A stretch of 64,000 bases of DNA from Cytobacillus depressus. GTDB lineage: Bacteria; Bacillota; Bacilli; Bacillales; Cytobacillaceae. The stretch spans positions 1 to 64,000 of the forward strand of contig NZ_WBOS01000014.1 of the NCBI RefSeq assembly GCF_008923245.1, in the 5' to 3' direction. The position numbers and the translations under genes are program-made. Positions 25,850 to 35,184 of the stretch are shown piece after piece; position 1 is the first letter of the stretch; every line of letters begins with the position of its first letter. The notes below the pieces were generated by a model, which saw only the letters and a program-made list of their open reading frames with translations, was not told the origin of the DNA and did not search any database.

Positions 25850-27390
25850 AGATAAAACAAACTTTTCAATATGATGTACTCGTCATCGGGGGCGGTCAGG
25901 CGGCATTGGCCGCTGCGATATCTGCAAAAGAGGAAGGCGTCTCTGTTGCGCTTGTTACGAAGGGAAAAGCAGGGTTAGGAGGATCTTCCGTTATTTCAGA
26001 CGGGGTCCATTCAGCTATTTTCTCACCCGGCGATTCACCAGATGCATTTTATAAAGATATTATCAATGGGGGCAGGCAATTATCAGATCGCAAGTTAGCT
26101 AGAATTTTAGCAGAAGAGTGTACGGATAGGGTAAATGAGCTTGAGAATAAATTTGGCATTGAACTTGAGCTGGAAAGAAAAATAAGCACACCGGGCCATA
26201 CTTTTCCCAGAAGGGTATATGCCGGAAACGGACTAGGCAGAAATACAACAAAAGCTATGCGCAAATTTGCAAGTGAAATAGGAATATACTTTCATGAACA
26301 GTCAGCCATTGTTGACTTAATAAAAGATCAAGATTCGGTTATTGGGGCTATTATTCAAAGAGAAAATGAGTTTTATGCCTATAATGCTCCAGCAGTCATT
26401 TTAGCATCTGGGGGATTTGGAGGATTATATGCTTCATCTGATAATCCAAGAGATGTTTCCGGTGAGGGGATCGGAATGGCGTGGCGGCATGGAGCTTGTC
26501 TTGTCGATATGGAATTTGTCCAATTTTACCCTTATCGGCTCAAATATCCGGCAAATGTTGATATTATGACAAGGATTTTTGGCAAGGGTGCTTTTTTAGT
26601 AAATGAAAAGAACGAACGGTTTATGGAGAAGTATCCAAAAAAAGAGCTCGAAACAAGAGATGTCCTTAGCTATGCCCTGTTCAAAGAAAATAAAGTGCTA
26701 TTGAATTTTGCCAATGTCGAGGAAGGAAATATCCAAAGGGATAGTCCTCATTTATACCGGCTATTTAAAAAAGGATATGAAGGGGAATGGATCATGAGTC
26801 CAGTCCAGCATTATTCTATGGGCGGTATCCAGACGGATGAATGGGGCCGGACGAATTTGCCCGGATTGTATGCATGCGGCGAATGTACGGGGGGCTTGCA
26901 CGGTTCCAACCGTCTTGGGGGAGGGTCTCTAACAGAGGCACTAGTATTTGGACATCGGACAGGAAAAATGGCTGCAAGAGAAAAAAGGCTCGAGTATATA
27001 AAAGCTACTGATAGTTATTTTGACAAAGAAAGTTATCTAAACAGCCATACACAATTGGAAGAACAAGAGATCATACAAAAAATAAAGGAAATTATGTGGA
27101 CGAAGGTTGGAATAGAAAGAACAGGCCAGTCATTGCGGGAAGCAGCGGATGAACTGGGCTGGATTGCTTCGCAATTAGAAGAAAATAAAAGCATCATAAA
27201 CGTGCAGCTTCAAGATAAGGTCCGTGCGGCATGGGCTTCAGCTCTTGCTGGTGCAACGCGAAAAGAAAGCCGAGGCGCGCATAAAATTCAAGATATTAGA
27301 GGTGAGCAGACAGAGTGGGAGAGAAAAATTATCATTCAAAAACATGATATTCAATTTTCTCAAACATTCTTTAATACTATCGCAGATTAA
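25846..27390 (+). CDS. Additional FAD-dependent FrdA/SdhA-like oxidoreductase
   Basis: 514 aa. Rossmann FAD motif VLVIGGGQAALAAAISAKEE, then SdhA-like blocks ILASGGFGGLYASSDNPRDV, MSPVQHYSMGGIQTDEWG and HGSNRLGGGSLTEALVFG. The segment matching the covalent-flavin His of SdhA reads SSVISDGVHSAIF, so FAD is probably not covalently bound through that His. Candidate roles: a soluble fumarate-reductase or aspartate-oxidase-like enzyme, or a dehydrogenase for a succinate analogue. The ATGA overlap with sdhB shows it belongs to the operon. Confidence 0.82.
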   Translation: MKIKQTFQYDVLVIGGGQAALAAAISAKEEGVSVALVTKGKAGLGGSSVISDGVHSAIFSPGDSPDAFYKDIINGGRQLSDRKLARILAEECTDRVNELENKFGIELELERKISTPGHTFPRRVYAGNGLGRNTTKAMRKFASEIGIYFHEQSAIVDLIKDQDSVIGAIIQRENEFYAYNAPAVILASGGFGGLYASSDNPRDVSGEGIGMAWRHGACLVDMEFVQFYPYRLKYPANVDIMTRIFGKGAFLVNEKNERFMEKYPKKELETRDVLSYALFKENKVLLNFANVEEGNIQRDSPHLYRLFKKGYEGEWIMSPVQHYSMGGIQTDEWGRTNLPGLYACGECTGGLHGSNRLGGGSLTEALVFGHRTGKMAAREKRLEYIKATDSYFDKESYLNSHTQLEEQEIIQKIKEIMWTKVGIERTGQSLREAADELGWIASQLEENKSIINVQLQDKVRAAWASALAGATRKESRGAHKIQDIRGEQTEWERKIIIQKHDIQFSQTFFNTIAD

Positions 27391-27445
27391 CAAAGTTCGT
27401 CATTCCTCATGGATGGGAGACTTGCTTAATAAAGGGGAAGATATT

Positions 27446-28291
27446 GTGAGAACCGTTACTTATGAAGAGATTGTTAATCAAGTGGCGAAACTGTGTCAGG
27501 AAGCTAACTTTGAGCTAGGGCAAGATGTGGTTGATGCTTTTCGAACAGCCTTAAAAAAGGAAACGTCTGAAACTGGTAAGGACATACTTGAGCAGTTAAT
27601 TTTAAATGCCGATATTGCCAAAAGCGAAAGAGTACCTATGTGTCAAGACACTGGCGTTTCAGTGTTTATCGTGGAAGTCGGGCAGGATTGTCATATTACG
27701 GGCGGTAGTATTTATGATGCTATTAATGAAGGCGTCAGAAAAGGGTATGAGGAAGGTTATTTAAGACACTCGATTGTCGATCACCCTATCACCCGCGAAA
27801 AAAGCAAAGGCTATAACACACCTTCTATCATCCATATTGAACTGGTACCCGGAGAGGAAATTGTGATTCACATGTCCGCAAAAGGTGGAGGCAGTGAAAA
27901 CATGAGTACGTTAAAAATGCTAAAACCCTCAGATGGATTAGAAGGCATTAAAGCTTATATTCTCGACACAGTTGCAAAAGCTGGTCCAAACGCGTGTCCT
28001 CCGTTAGTCGTTGGTGTTGGAATCGGAGGAAACTTTGAACGATGTGCTTATTTAGCCAAGAAATCATTATTCAGACCTATCGGGCATCGAAGTGATCGGC
28101 CGGAAATTGCCCAATTAGAAAAAGAGCTAATGGAGAAAATTAATGAATTAGGAATTGGCCCACAAGGAATGGGCGGCAATACAACGGCTCTTGATGTCAA
28201 AATTGAAATTGAACCATGCCATATCGCAGCATTGCCTGTAGCAGTCAATTTAAATTGCCATGCAAGCAGACATAAAGAAATCCGATTGTAG
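27446..28291 (+). CDS. Class I fumarase / tartrate dehydratase alpha subunit (copy 2)
   Basis: 281 aa when started at GTG 27446 (AAAGGGGAAG upstream); a longer in-frame extension would overlap the previous gene and does not look like the family. Cluster Cys are in [33 protein letters not shown] and [11 protein letters not shown]. It is a clear paralogue of the protein at 6417. Behind SDH in the operon it most likely hydrates the fumarate that SDH makes, so it would be the true fumarase of the two pairs. Confidence 0.85.
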   Translation: MRTVTYEEIVNQVAKLCQEANFELGQDVVDAFRTALKKETSETGKDILEQLILNADIAKSERVPMCQDTGVSVFIVEVGQDCHITGGSIYDAINEGVRKGYEEGYLRHSIVDHPITREKSKGYNTPSIIHIELVPGEEIVIHMSAKGGGSENMSTLKMLKPSDGLEGIKAYILDTVAKAGPNACPPLVVGVGIGGNFERCAYLAKKSLFRPIGHRSDRPEIAQLEKELMEKINELGIGPQGMGGNTTALDVKIEIEPCHIAALPVAVNLNCHASRHKEIRL

Positions 28292-28302
28292 GAGGGATGA
28301 AT

Positions 28303-28866
28303 TTGTCAGCTCTTCATTTAACTTGTCCAATGGACGAAAATATTTTAACCAAATTAAAAGCCGGAGACCGGGTACTCATAAGCGGAACCATTTATACAGC
28401 AAGAGATGCTGCCCATAAAAGAATGTCAGAATCCCTGCAAAGGGGAGAAGAGCTTCCATTTGATATTTCCGGGCAGACCATTTATTATGTAGGCCCCACG
28501 CCCGCAAAGCCCGGACAGGTCATCGGTTCAGCAGGGCCAACGACGAGCGGGAGAATGGACAAATATACTCCATCTCTATTGGACCGAGGGCTGAAAGGGA
28601 TGATCGGAAAAGGATATAGGAGTCAGGAAGTAATCGATTCTATGGTGAAAAATAAAGCGGTTTATTTCTCAGCTATTGGTGGTTCTGGGGCATTAATTGC
28701 ACGTACCATTCAATCGATGGAAGTCATTGCTTATGAAGATCTAGGACCTGAGGCGATTTATAAATTAGAAGTTAAGGATTTTCCAGCAGTTGTGATAATT
28801 GATTGCAACGGCAATGACTGGTACGAAATTGGCAAGCAGCAGTTTAATAGAAAGGCTAACTTGTAA
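28303..28866 (+). CDS. Class I fumarase / tartrate dehydratase beta subunit (copy 2)
   Basis: 187 aa. Blocks GDRVLISGTIYTARDAAHKR, YYVGPTPAKPGQVIGSAGPT, MIGKGYRSQ and VIAYEDLGPEAIYKLEVKDF. The TTG at 28303 is preferred because AGGAGGG ends at 28296, leaving 6 nt; the ATG at 28297 touches that site. Last gene of the 19134-28866 operon, followed by a strong terminator. Confidence 0.84.
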   Translation: MSALHLTCPMDENILTKLKAGDRVLISGTIYTARDAAHKRMSESLQRGEELPFDISGQTIYYVGPTPAKPGQVIGSAGPTTSGRMDKYTPSLLDRGLKGMIGKGYRSQEVIDSMVKNKAVYFSAIGGSGALIARTIQSMEVIAYEDLGPEAIYKLEVKDFPAVVIIDCNGNDWYEIGKQQFNRKANL

Positions 28867-28877
28867 GTCTATCACCT

Positions 28878-28916
28878 AAACCTTCAAAAATTTAATATTT
28901 GAAGGTTTTATTTTTC
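28878..28916 (+). terminator. Terminator of the 19134-28866 operon
   Basis: Perfect 11-bp stem AAACCTTCAAA (28878-28888) with TTTGAAGGTTT (28898-28908), followed by TATTTTT. Confidence 0.85.
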
Positions 28917-28944
28917 GAAAATAAAAATCAAAAGGAGGGTTTGA

Positions 28945-29319
<375 letters not shown>

Positions 29320-29445
29320 CCTCCAATGTACAAAGACCCAAGTGTGGAATTGTCATTTCATACAATCTTCTTAAATTATTTAAGCGAATTTAGCATTCCT
29401 ACACTTCAATGTGATTTGTCTAAAGCTGGTGTATTTCTTAACATT

Positions 29446-29454
29446 TGCTATAAT
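29446..29454 (+). promoter_or_regulatory. Extended -10 promoter
   Basis: TGCTATAAT, a TGn-extended -10 hexamer, about 90 nt upstream of the YciI-like gene. No good -35 is seen. The remainder of 29320-29546 shows nothing else. Confidence 0.5.
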
Positions 29455-29546
29455 TAATTATAATAATATATGGAAAATTCAAATAACCATAAGGTGTAGA
29501 CTTTTAGCTAAATTCGAAAAAATATTAAAGGAAAGAAGGTTTGAGA

Positions 29547-29831
29547 ATGAAATACTTTGCTGCTTTTTTACCTATGCTAAACGAAGAGAGGAGCCAATTA
29601 TATCGCCCTCAGCACCTTGAGTTTTTAGATAAAATGAGTGCCGATGGGAAAGTTTTTGCAAGAGGGAGATTTGCCGATGGTGCAGGCGGGCTAGTTATTT
29701 ATGTGGCGGAAACATTGGAGGATGCAAAAGCAATGGCGAAGAAAGATCCTTACATAGTACATAACGCCAGAGGTTTGGAGATCCATCAGTGGGAGATGAT
29801 TAGTGACGCATTTATACCAAAAATAAGCTGA
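29547..29831 (+). CDS. YciI-like family protein
   Basis: 94 aa, a ferredoxin-like alpha-beta domain related to YciI. It starts MKYFAAFLPMLNEERSQLYR, with FLDKMSADGKVFARGRFADG and a final HNARGLEIHQWEM. YciI proteins have conserved His/Asp residues but mostly no known reaction; some act in aromatic chloride or lactone chemistry. ATG 29547 lies 7 nt after AAGAAGG; the TTG at 29541 is too close. Monocistronic, with its own promoter and terminator. Confidence 0.72.
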   Translation: MKYFAAFLPMLNEERSQLYRPQHLEFLDKMSADGKVFARGRFADGAGGLVIYVAETLEDAKAMAKKDPYIVHNARGLEIHQWEMISDAFIPKIS

Positions 29832-29860
29832 ATAATATTTAACGTGTAACGCAACTGTTC

Positions 29861-29902
29861 AAGGTCAACTCACAATCAAAATGTGGGTTGGCCTTTTTTT
29901 TG
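29861..29902 (+). terminator. Terminator of the YciI-like gene
   Basis: 14-bp stem with G-U pairs, AAGGTCAACTCACA (29861-29874) with TGTGGGTTGGCCTT (29882-29895), followed by TTTTTTGTG. Confidence 0.85.
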
Positions 29903-30022
29903 TGAAACTTTACTGATCTCTTCCCATGATAAGGTATTAAAAATAAATGAAATAAATTGCAATATTTATGTACGCTGAACTCCAAACCCATTATTAGGGT
30001 TAATCAAATTTATGCATTTATA

Positions 30023-30051
30023 TTGACATGTAATTTGTTCTTATTTAATAT
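30023..30051 (+). promoter_or_regulatory. Sigma-A promoter upstream of the amidohydrolase gene
   Basis: Consensus -35 TTGACA (30023-30028), 17-nt spacer, -10 TAATAT (30046-30051). The transcript would have a leader of about 150 nt before the start at 30211. I see no known purine riboswitch pattern in that leader. Confidence 0.7.
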
Positions 30052-30210
30052 TATGATAAATTGACGGAATTTTTAAAAACATAATATAAGCAATAGTGAC
30101 TAAATTGAATTACTTGAATGTAGCAATTGTCCAAGAAGCTATCGTGCAATTAGTTTTGTACATGTTTTTGAGCTAAATATCTATTCTTGATCATAATGGG
30201 AGTGATGAAC

Positions 30211-31989
30211 ATGGAACTTAAGGCCCGAAGAAGTGAATTGATTGAAGTGGCAAAAGGTGAGCGGCCCGCTGATTTATATATTAAAGGTGGGACAGTGATT
30301 AATGTTTATTCACAAGAGTTTCTGGAACAAAATGTGGCTATATATAAAGATTGTATTGCCTACGTTGGGAACATCGAGGCATCTATTGGAGAAAACACAA
30401 AGGTAATTGATGCAAAAGGGATGTATATTTCTCCAGGGTTTATCGAATCTCATGCTCACCCTTGGGTTATATACAATCCGGTAAGTATAACTAGAAAAGT
30501 ATTGCCATTTGGCACAACAACATCAATAAATGATAATTTGTTCTTTCATTTAAACATGGGTGCCAATCGATTTAAGGAACTAATAATGGATTTAAAAAGC
30601 TTACCTGGGAACTTTTTGTGGCTTGTTAGACTTGTTTCACAAGCAGATTTCCCTGGTGAAAGGGAATGGTATAACCAAAAGGAGATACAGGAGCTTCTTA
30701 ATTTAGATGAAGTAGTTGGTACAGCTGAGGTCACTCGTTGGCCACTAATTTACAAGGCTGATCCTCAATTATTGGAAACTATGGATTATGCTAAGAAAAT
30801 CGGGAAAATATCAGATGGACATACTTCAGGATGTTCCTATGAAAGATTAAACGCTATCGTTGCCTCTGGTGTGAATGCTTGCCATGAGGCAATCACGGCA
30901 AAAGAAGCATTAGATAGGCTTAGATTGGGTTTATGGACAACCCTACGTAACAGTTCCCTACGCCCTGATTTGCCGGAAATTGTCAAACTTATTACAGAAG
31001 GAAGCGTCAATACAAGCCGTATTATAATGACGACAGATGGACCGCACCCCGCTTTTATTGAAAAGGAGGGGTATGCTGACGGGCTTGTTAGACAAGCAGT
31101 GGAACTTGGAGTCCCGGTTTTGAATGCCATTCAGATGGTAACGATTAATCCGGCAACTTATCTTCGCCTAGATGACTATGTTGGCGGCATTGCACCAGGT
31201 AGAAAAGCAGATATTCTCCTACTTCCTGATCTTGTTCAATTTCGTCCGGAATTAGTGATTGCAGGAGGAGAGGTAGTAGCCGAAAATGGAAAACTATTGA
31301 CTTCGTTACCTGAAATCAATTGGAAAAAATATATTCATAGAAAACCATTTACGATTCCTAAGTCTGTCTTGAAAAAGCCTGAATTATATCAATATCCTCA
31401 TACGTCATCAAATAATCCTGTCCCGGTTATTCATTTTCGCAGTAATGTAATTACTCAAAGAAAGGACACTGTACTTCCTTCTAAAAATGGATTTGCGGAC
31501 CTTTCAGGGCATGATAGTTTATTACAAGCAGTTTTGATTGAAAGAAATGGGGAGTGGATAGCAAAAGGAATAATAGAGAGGTTTGCTACAAATTTAGATG
31601 GAATGGCCTCCACTTATAATACAACAACTGAACTGCTTGTTATTGGAAGAAGGTCAGAATCTATGGCAAAAGCTGCATCAAGAGTCCATGAAATAGGAGG
31701 AGGAATTGTCATTGTGGATGGTGAAGAAATAGTCCTTGAAATTCCTTTACCATTTACAGGCATGATGACTGCGAGTAATTCTTTTGATGAAGCACTAGAA
31801 TTTCATAATCAATTATTATCGGTATTACAGGAACGTGGATTTCCATTTCACGATATTCTTTATACATTACTGTTTTTAACATGTGACAATTTGCCTGGTC
31901 TTCGACTTGTTCCTTACGGGCTTTACGATGTTAAGGAAGATGAATTTTTGCAGTCTTCAACACCCTTAAAAAGCTTAACTTTTAGTTAA
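30211..31989 (+). CDS. YerA-like adenine-deaminase-family amidohydrolase
   Basis: 592 aa, with the adenine deaminase layout: a small beta domain, a TIM-barrel amidohydrolase (about 60-345), and a C-terminal Ade domain (about 420-590). The first metal motif reads FIESHAHPWVIYNP, unlike the DTHVHIES form of classical Ade. The C-terminal domain has GMASTYNTTTELLVIG where classical enzymes have ASTVAHDSHN. These differences point to the YerA side branch, whose substrate is not settled, so adenine deamination should not be assumed. ATG 30211 follows GGGAGTGA by 6 nt. Own promoter and terminator. Confidence 0.75.
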   Translation: MELKARRSELIEVAKGERPADLYIKGGTVINVYSQEFLEQNVAIYKDCIAYVGNIEASIGENTKVIDAKGMYISPGFIESHAHPWVIYNPVSITRKVLPFGTTTSINDNLFFHLNMGANRFKELIMDLKSLPGNFLWLVRLVSQADFPGEREWYNQKEIQELLNLDEVVGTAEVTRWPLIYKADPQLLETMDYAKKIGKISDGHTSGCSYERLNAIVASGVNACHEAITAKEALDRLRLGLWTTLRNSSLRPDLPEIVKLITEGSVNTSRIIMTTDGPHPAFIEKEGYADGLVRQAVELGVPVLNAIQMVTINPATYLRLDDYVGGIAPGRKADILLLPDLVQFRPELVIAGGEVVAENGKLLTSLPEINWKKYIHRKPFTIPKSVLKKPELYQYPHTSSNNPVPVIHFRSNVITQRKDTVLPSKNGFADLSGHDSLLQAVLIERNGEWIAKGIIERFATNLDGMASTYNTTTELLVIGRRSESMAKAASRVHEIGGGIVIVDGEEIVLEIPLPFTGMMTASNSFDEALEFHNQLLSVLQERGFPFHDILYTLLFLTCDNLPGLRLVPYGLYDVKEDEFLQSSTPLKSLTFS

Positions 31990-32288
31990 GAAAATATGCA
32001 ATTGATAAAATCTTTTTTAAATATTTGTCTAGTAATGCGGACTATCAGGAAGGAAAAGCCAATTATTCTATCATTGAATAATTGGCTTTTTAGCGCTATA
32101 AGCTGTGGATATGACTAATTATTGATTTATGAAAACTATTAAGTCTTAAACTCGGTTGCTTCAATTTGCGGAAAAGTAAACACTGAATTCCTTATATTAA
32201 AGGTACAAATGAAAAAAAATATGCATTAGTATTAGTTTAATATTCTTAATATTCAAACTGATATTCAAAATAATTGGAGGGTTTACAT
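31990..32288. other. Intergenic region with terminator and AT-rich leader
   Basis: Holds the terminator listed separately (32054-32091), then about 190 nt of AT-rich sequence before the 3-hydroxyacyl-CoA dehydrogenase gene. Three ATATTC repeats occur between about 32235 and 32265, possibly a binding site. I see no convincing consensus promoter. Confidence 0.4.
32054..32091 (+). terminator. Terminator of the amidohydrolase gene
   Basis: Perfect 15-bp stem AAAAGCCAATTATTC (32054-32068) with GAATAATTGGCTTTT (32076-32090), loop of 7 nt. Confidence 0.85.
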
Positions 32289-33146
32289 ATGACAATGAAA
32301 AGAATAGGTGTGGTTGGATCAGGGACTATGGGGGGAGCAATTGCCCACCAAGCAGCCATTTCTGGATTTGAAGTTATTCTACAAGATATTGAACAACGTT
32401 ATCTAGATAATGCTTTAGCACGTATGGAGAAGTTTATGGATAGAGCCATTGCAAAAGGAAGAATGAAATCAGAAGAAAAATCTGAAGTTTTAGCGAGAAT
32501 TCATTTAACAACAAATTTAGCGGATTTAAGCGAATGTAATGTTGTCATTGAAGCAATAATTGAAGATCTGGAAGCCAAAAAAGAAGTCTTTCACCAATTG
32601 GATGAAATTTTGAGTCCAGAAGCGATCGTTGCTTCAAATACATCCTCCATGTCAATTACTGTTCTTGCGGAATCTACGAAACGGCCTGAGCAAGTGGCAG
32701 GGATGCACTTTTTTAACCCTCCACAAGTTATGAAACTAGTAGAAGTCATTCGAGGTTATAAAACTAGTGATGAAACGATAGAAATTCTTAAAAAATTATC
32801 GATTGATATGAAAAAAGAACCAATTGAAGTTAAAAAAGACACCCCCGGATTCATTGTTAATCGTATTATGATTCCTCAGTTTATCGAAGCGATTCGCTTA
32901 GTGGAAGAAGGAGTTGCAACACCTGAAGATATTGATAAGGCAGTTACATTGGGTCTCAATTATCCAATGGGGCCGTTTACACTTCAAGATTATGCAGGGG
33001 TGGATATTGGATTGCATGTCATGGATTACTTTTATGAAGAATTTAAGGATCAGCGATTTGCTGCCCCTCTTGCGTTAAGAAACCTTGTCCGAGCTGGTCG
33101 GGTTGGTAAGAAGTCGGGAGCCGGCTGGTACGATTATGACCAATAA
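32289..33146 (+). CDS. 3-hydroxyacyl-CoA (3-hydroxybutyryl-CoA) dehydrogenase
   Basis: 285 aa, typical for the short single-domain enzymes. NAD fold GVVGSGTMGGAIAHQAAISG; catalytic region SNTSSMSITVLAESTKRPEQ and GMHFFNPPQVMKLVEVI (His-Glu pair); C-terminal domain DTPGFIVNRIMIPQFIEAI. It oxidises L-3-hydroxyacyl-CoA to 3-oxoacyl-CoA. ATG 32289 follows GGAGGG by 7 nt. First gene of a beta-oxidation string that runs to 43135. Confidence 0.9.
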   Translation: MTMKRIGVVGSGTMGGAIAHQAAISGFEVILQDIEQRYLDNALARMEKFMDRAIAKGRMKSEEKSEVLARIHLTTNLADLSECNVVIEAIIEDLEAKKEVFHQLDEILSPEAIVASNTSSMSITVLAESTKRPEQVAGMHFFNPPQVMKLVEVIRGYKTSDETIEILKKLSIDMKKEPIEVKKDTPGFIVNRIMIPQFIEAIRLVEEGVATPEDIDKAVTLGLNYPMGPFTLQDYAGVDIGLHVMDYFYEEFKDQRFAAPLALRNLVRAGRVGKKSGAGWYDYDQ

Positions 33147-33211
33147 AGTAAAAATGTCATTCGTGTTTTTTACTGACTATTAATTTAAGAAATACAAAAG
33201 GAGCTGGAAAA

Positions 33212-33988
33212 ATGGAAACTTTAGAATTTACTCTTGATGAAAATCGCATAGGGACGATTTTTTTAAACCGTCCTCCATTTAACCCTTTAAATACACAGTT
33301 ATTCCAAGAACTTTCAACACTTTTAGATAAGCTGGAGGCTGATCCATTAGTCCAAGCCATTATTATTACAGGAAAGGGAGATCGCGCGTTTGCCGCTGGT
33401 GCTGACATCACTGAAATGATGAATTTGAATGGTGCCGAAATGCTGGAAATGTCTAGAGTATCAAGAATTGCGTTCGATAAGGTCGAAGCAATGAGCAAAC
33501 CTGTTATTGCTGCGGTTAACGGATTAGCACTTGGTGGTGGGTGTGAACTGGCATTGGCTTGCGATTTCCGAATTTGTTCCTCTAATACGAAGTTTGGCTT
33601 ACCTGAAATCAACTTAGGCATTATTCCGGGCGGAGGTGGTACCCAACGGTTGCCGCGAATAGTTGGCCTTGCAAAAGCAAAAGAATTACTCTTCTTCGGT
33701 GAAATGATTACTGCAGATAAAGCAGCTGAAATCGGGCTGGTAAACAAAGTAGTTGAACTAGATGAACTTCTTAATGAAACGAAATTATGGGCAGAGAAAT
33801 TAGCTGAAAAACCACGAGTTGCGATGAAAATGTTAAAAACAGCTGTGAATCGTGGAGTAGGAGTTGATTTAAACACAGCACTTGATCTAGAAACAGCATG
33901 TTTTGGAAATGCGTTTGCTAGTGAGGACCGAAAAGAAGGTATGAAATCATTTGTTGAAAAAAGAATGCCACAATTCGTAGGAAGATAA
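33212..33988 (+). CDS. Enoyl-CoA hydratase
   Basis: 258 aa crotonase. Both catalytic Glu are present, in GGGCELALACDFR and FGLPEINLGIIPGGGGTQRL, and the oxyanion-hole AAGADI segment is intact. It hydrates trans-2-enoyl-CoA to 3-hydroxyacyl-CoA, feeding the dehydrogenase encoded just upstream. ATG 33212 follows AAAAGGAG. This intact enzyme contrasts with the altered crotonase domain of the fusion at 48264. Confidence 0.92.
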   Translation: METLEFTLDENRIGTIFLNRPPFNPLNTQLFQELSTLLDKLEADPLVQAIIITGKGDRAFAAGADITEMMNLNGAEMLEMSRVSRIAFDKVEAMSKPVIAAVNGLALGGGCELALACDFRICSSNTKFGLPEINLGIIPGGGGTQRLPRIVGLAKAKELLFFGEMITADKAAEIGLVNKVVELDELLNETKLWAEKLAEKPRVAMKMLKTAVNRGVGVDLNTALDLETACFGNAFASEDRKEGMKSFVEKRMPQFVGR

Positions 33989-34000
33989 GGAGTGGTTGAA

Positions 34001-35182
34001 GTGAATAATAAAGATCTTTTCGTTATTGACGGCGCACGGACAGCATTTACAGAGTTTGGGGGTTCATTTCGTGATGTTTCAGCCATTGATCTTGCCGCTG
34101 CAACAACGAGGGAAGCAATGAAAAGAGCCTTCATAGAACCAGAAGAAGTAGATCAAGTAGTAATAGGGAATGTTATCCAGTCAAGTGCTGATGCTATTTA
34201 TATGGCTAGGCATGTTGGCTTAAAAGCTGGAATCCCTGAACATGTTCCAGGGTTAACCGTGAATCGGCTTTGTGGTTCAGGATTACAGGCTATTATTAAT
34301 GCTTCACAATCAATTGCACTTGGGGAATCAAATGTTGCCATAGCTGGTGGAGCTGAAAATATGAGCCAAGTTCCTCATGTCATTCGTGGTGCACGTTGGG
34401 GGCTATCGCTAGGCAAAGCGCCGATGGAGGATTATTTATGGGAAGCGTTATACGATCCTTACGGAAAATGCTCAATGGCTATTACAGCTGAAAATCTTGC
34501 GGAAAAATATGAAATTACTAGAGATGATATCGATCAATTTGCCTCCAGGAGCCACCAAAAAGCATTAACTGCAATCGAAAATGGCTATTTTGCAGATGAG
34601 ATTGTTCCATATATTATACAAGGACGTAAAGGTGATAAGGTGATCGACCGGGATGAACACCCACGTGATACACCAACTGACATTTTAAATAAACTTCCAG
34701 CTCGTTTCAAGGAAAATGGGGTAGTAACCGCTGGAAATGCAAGTGGGATTAATGACGGTGCAGCAACACTTGTTGTCACTTCAAGTGAATATGCTGAAAA
34801 ACGGAATTTAAAACCATTAGCAAGACTTGTATCATGGGGAATTGTTGGCGTTGAACCTAAATATATGGGAATCGGCCCAGCACCTGCTATTAGACAGGCA
34901 CTAGAGCGTGCTGACATGAAAATTGATCAACTAGATTTAATTGAAATAAACGAAGCCTTCGCTGCCCAATATTTAGCCTGTCAAAAAGAACTCGGATTTA
35001 ATCCTGAAATAGGTAATGTGAATGGTGGAGCAGTCGCATTAGGTCATCCGCTAGGAGCAAGTGGAGCAAGAATAAGCCTAAGTTTACTATATGAACTTAA
35101 ACGTAGAAATAAGAGATTTGGAGCTTCTGCACTATGTATAGGCGGGGGCCAGGGGATCGCAGCAATTTGGGAAGTTTTATAA
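34001..35182 (+). CDS. Thiolase (acetyl-CoA acyltransferase)
   Basis: 393 aa. Nucleophilic Cys in VNRLCGSGLQAIINASQS, His in GGAVALGHPLGASGARI, second Cys in ALCIGGGQGIAAIW. It cleaves 3-oxoacyl-CoA to acetyl-CoA and a shortened acyl-CoA. GTG 34001 is chosen because TAAGGAG lies 8 nt upstream; the in-frame GTG at 33992 overlaps that site. Its stop codon lies inside the left copy of a 6-bp direct repeat that flanks a MITE-like element. Confidence 0.92.
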   Translation: MNNKDLFVIDGARTAFTEFGGSFRDVSAIDLAAATTREAMKRAFIEPEEVDQVVIGNVIQSSADAIYMARHVGLKAGIPEHVPGLTVNRLCGSGLQAIINASQSIALGESNVAIAGGAENMSQVPHVIRGARWGLSLGKAPMEDYLWEALYDPYGKCSMAITAENLAEKYEITRDDIDQFASRSHQKALTAIENGYFADEIVPYIIQGRKGDKVIDRDEHPRDTPTDILNKLPARFKENGVVTAGNASGINDGAATLVVTSSEYAEKRNLKPLARLVSWGIVGVEPKYMGIGPAPAIRQALERADMKIDQLDLIEINEAFAAQYLACQKELGFNPEIGNVNGGAVALGHPLGASGARISLSLLYELKRRNKRFGASALCIGGGQGIAAIWEVL

Positions 35183-35184
35183 AA

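Noticed and set aside
29411..29620. 69-codon plus-strand frame before the YciI-like gene
   Set aside because: It covers the promoter and then reads the YciI-like gene out of frame.
33157..34134. 325-codon open frame on the minus strand
   Set aside because: It is fully antisense to the enoyl-CoA hydratase gene, has a low-complexity Ser/Ala/Pro-rich translation and no ribosome site; a shadow of the real gene.
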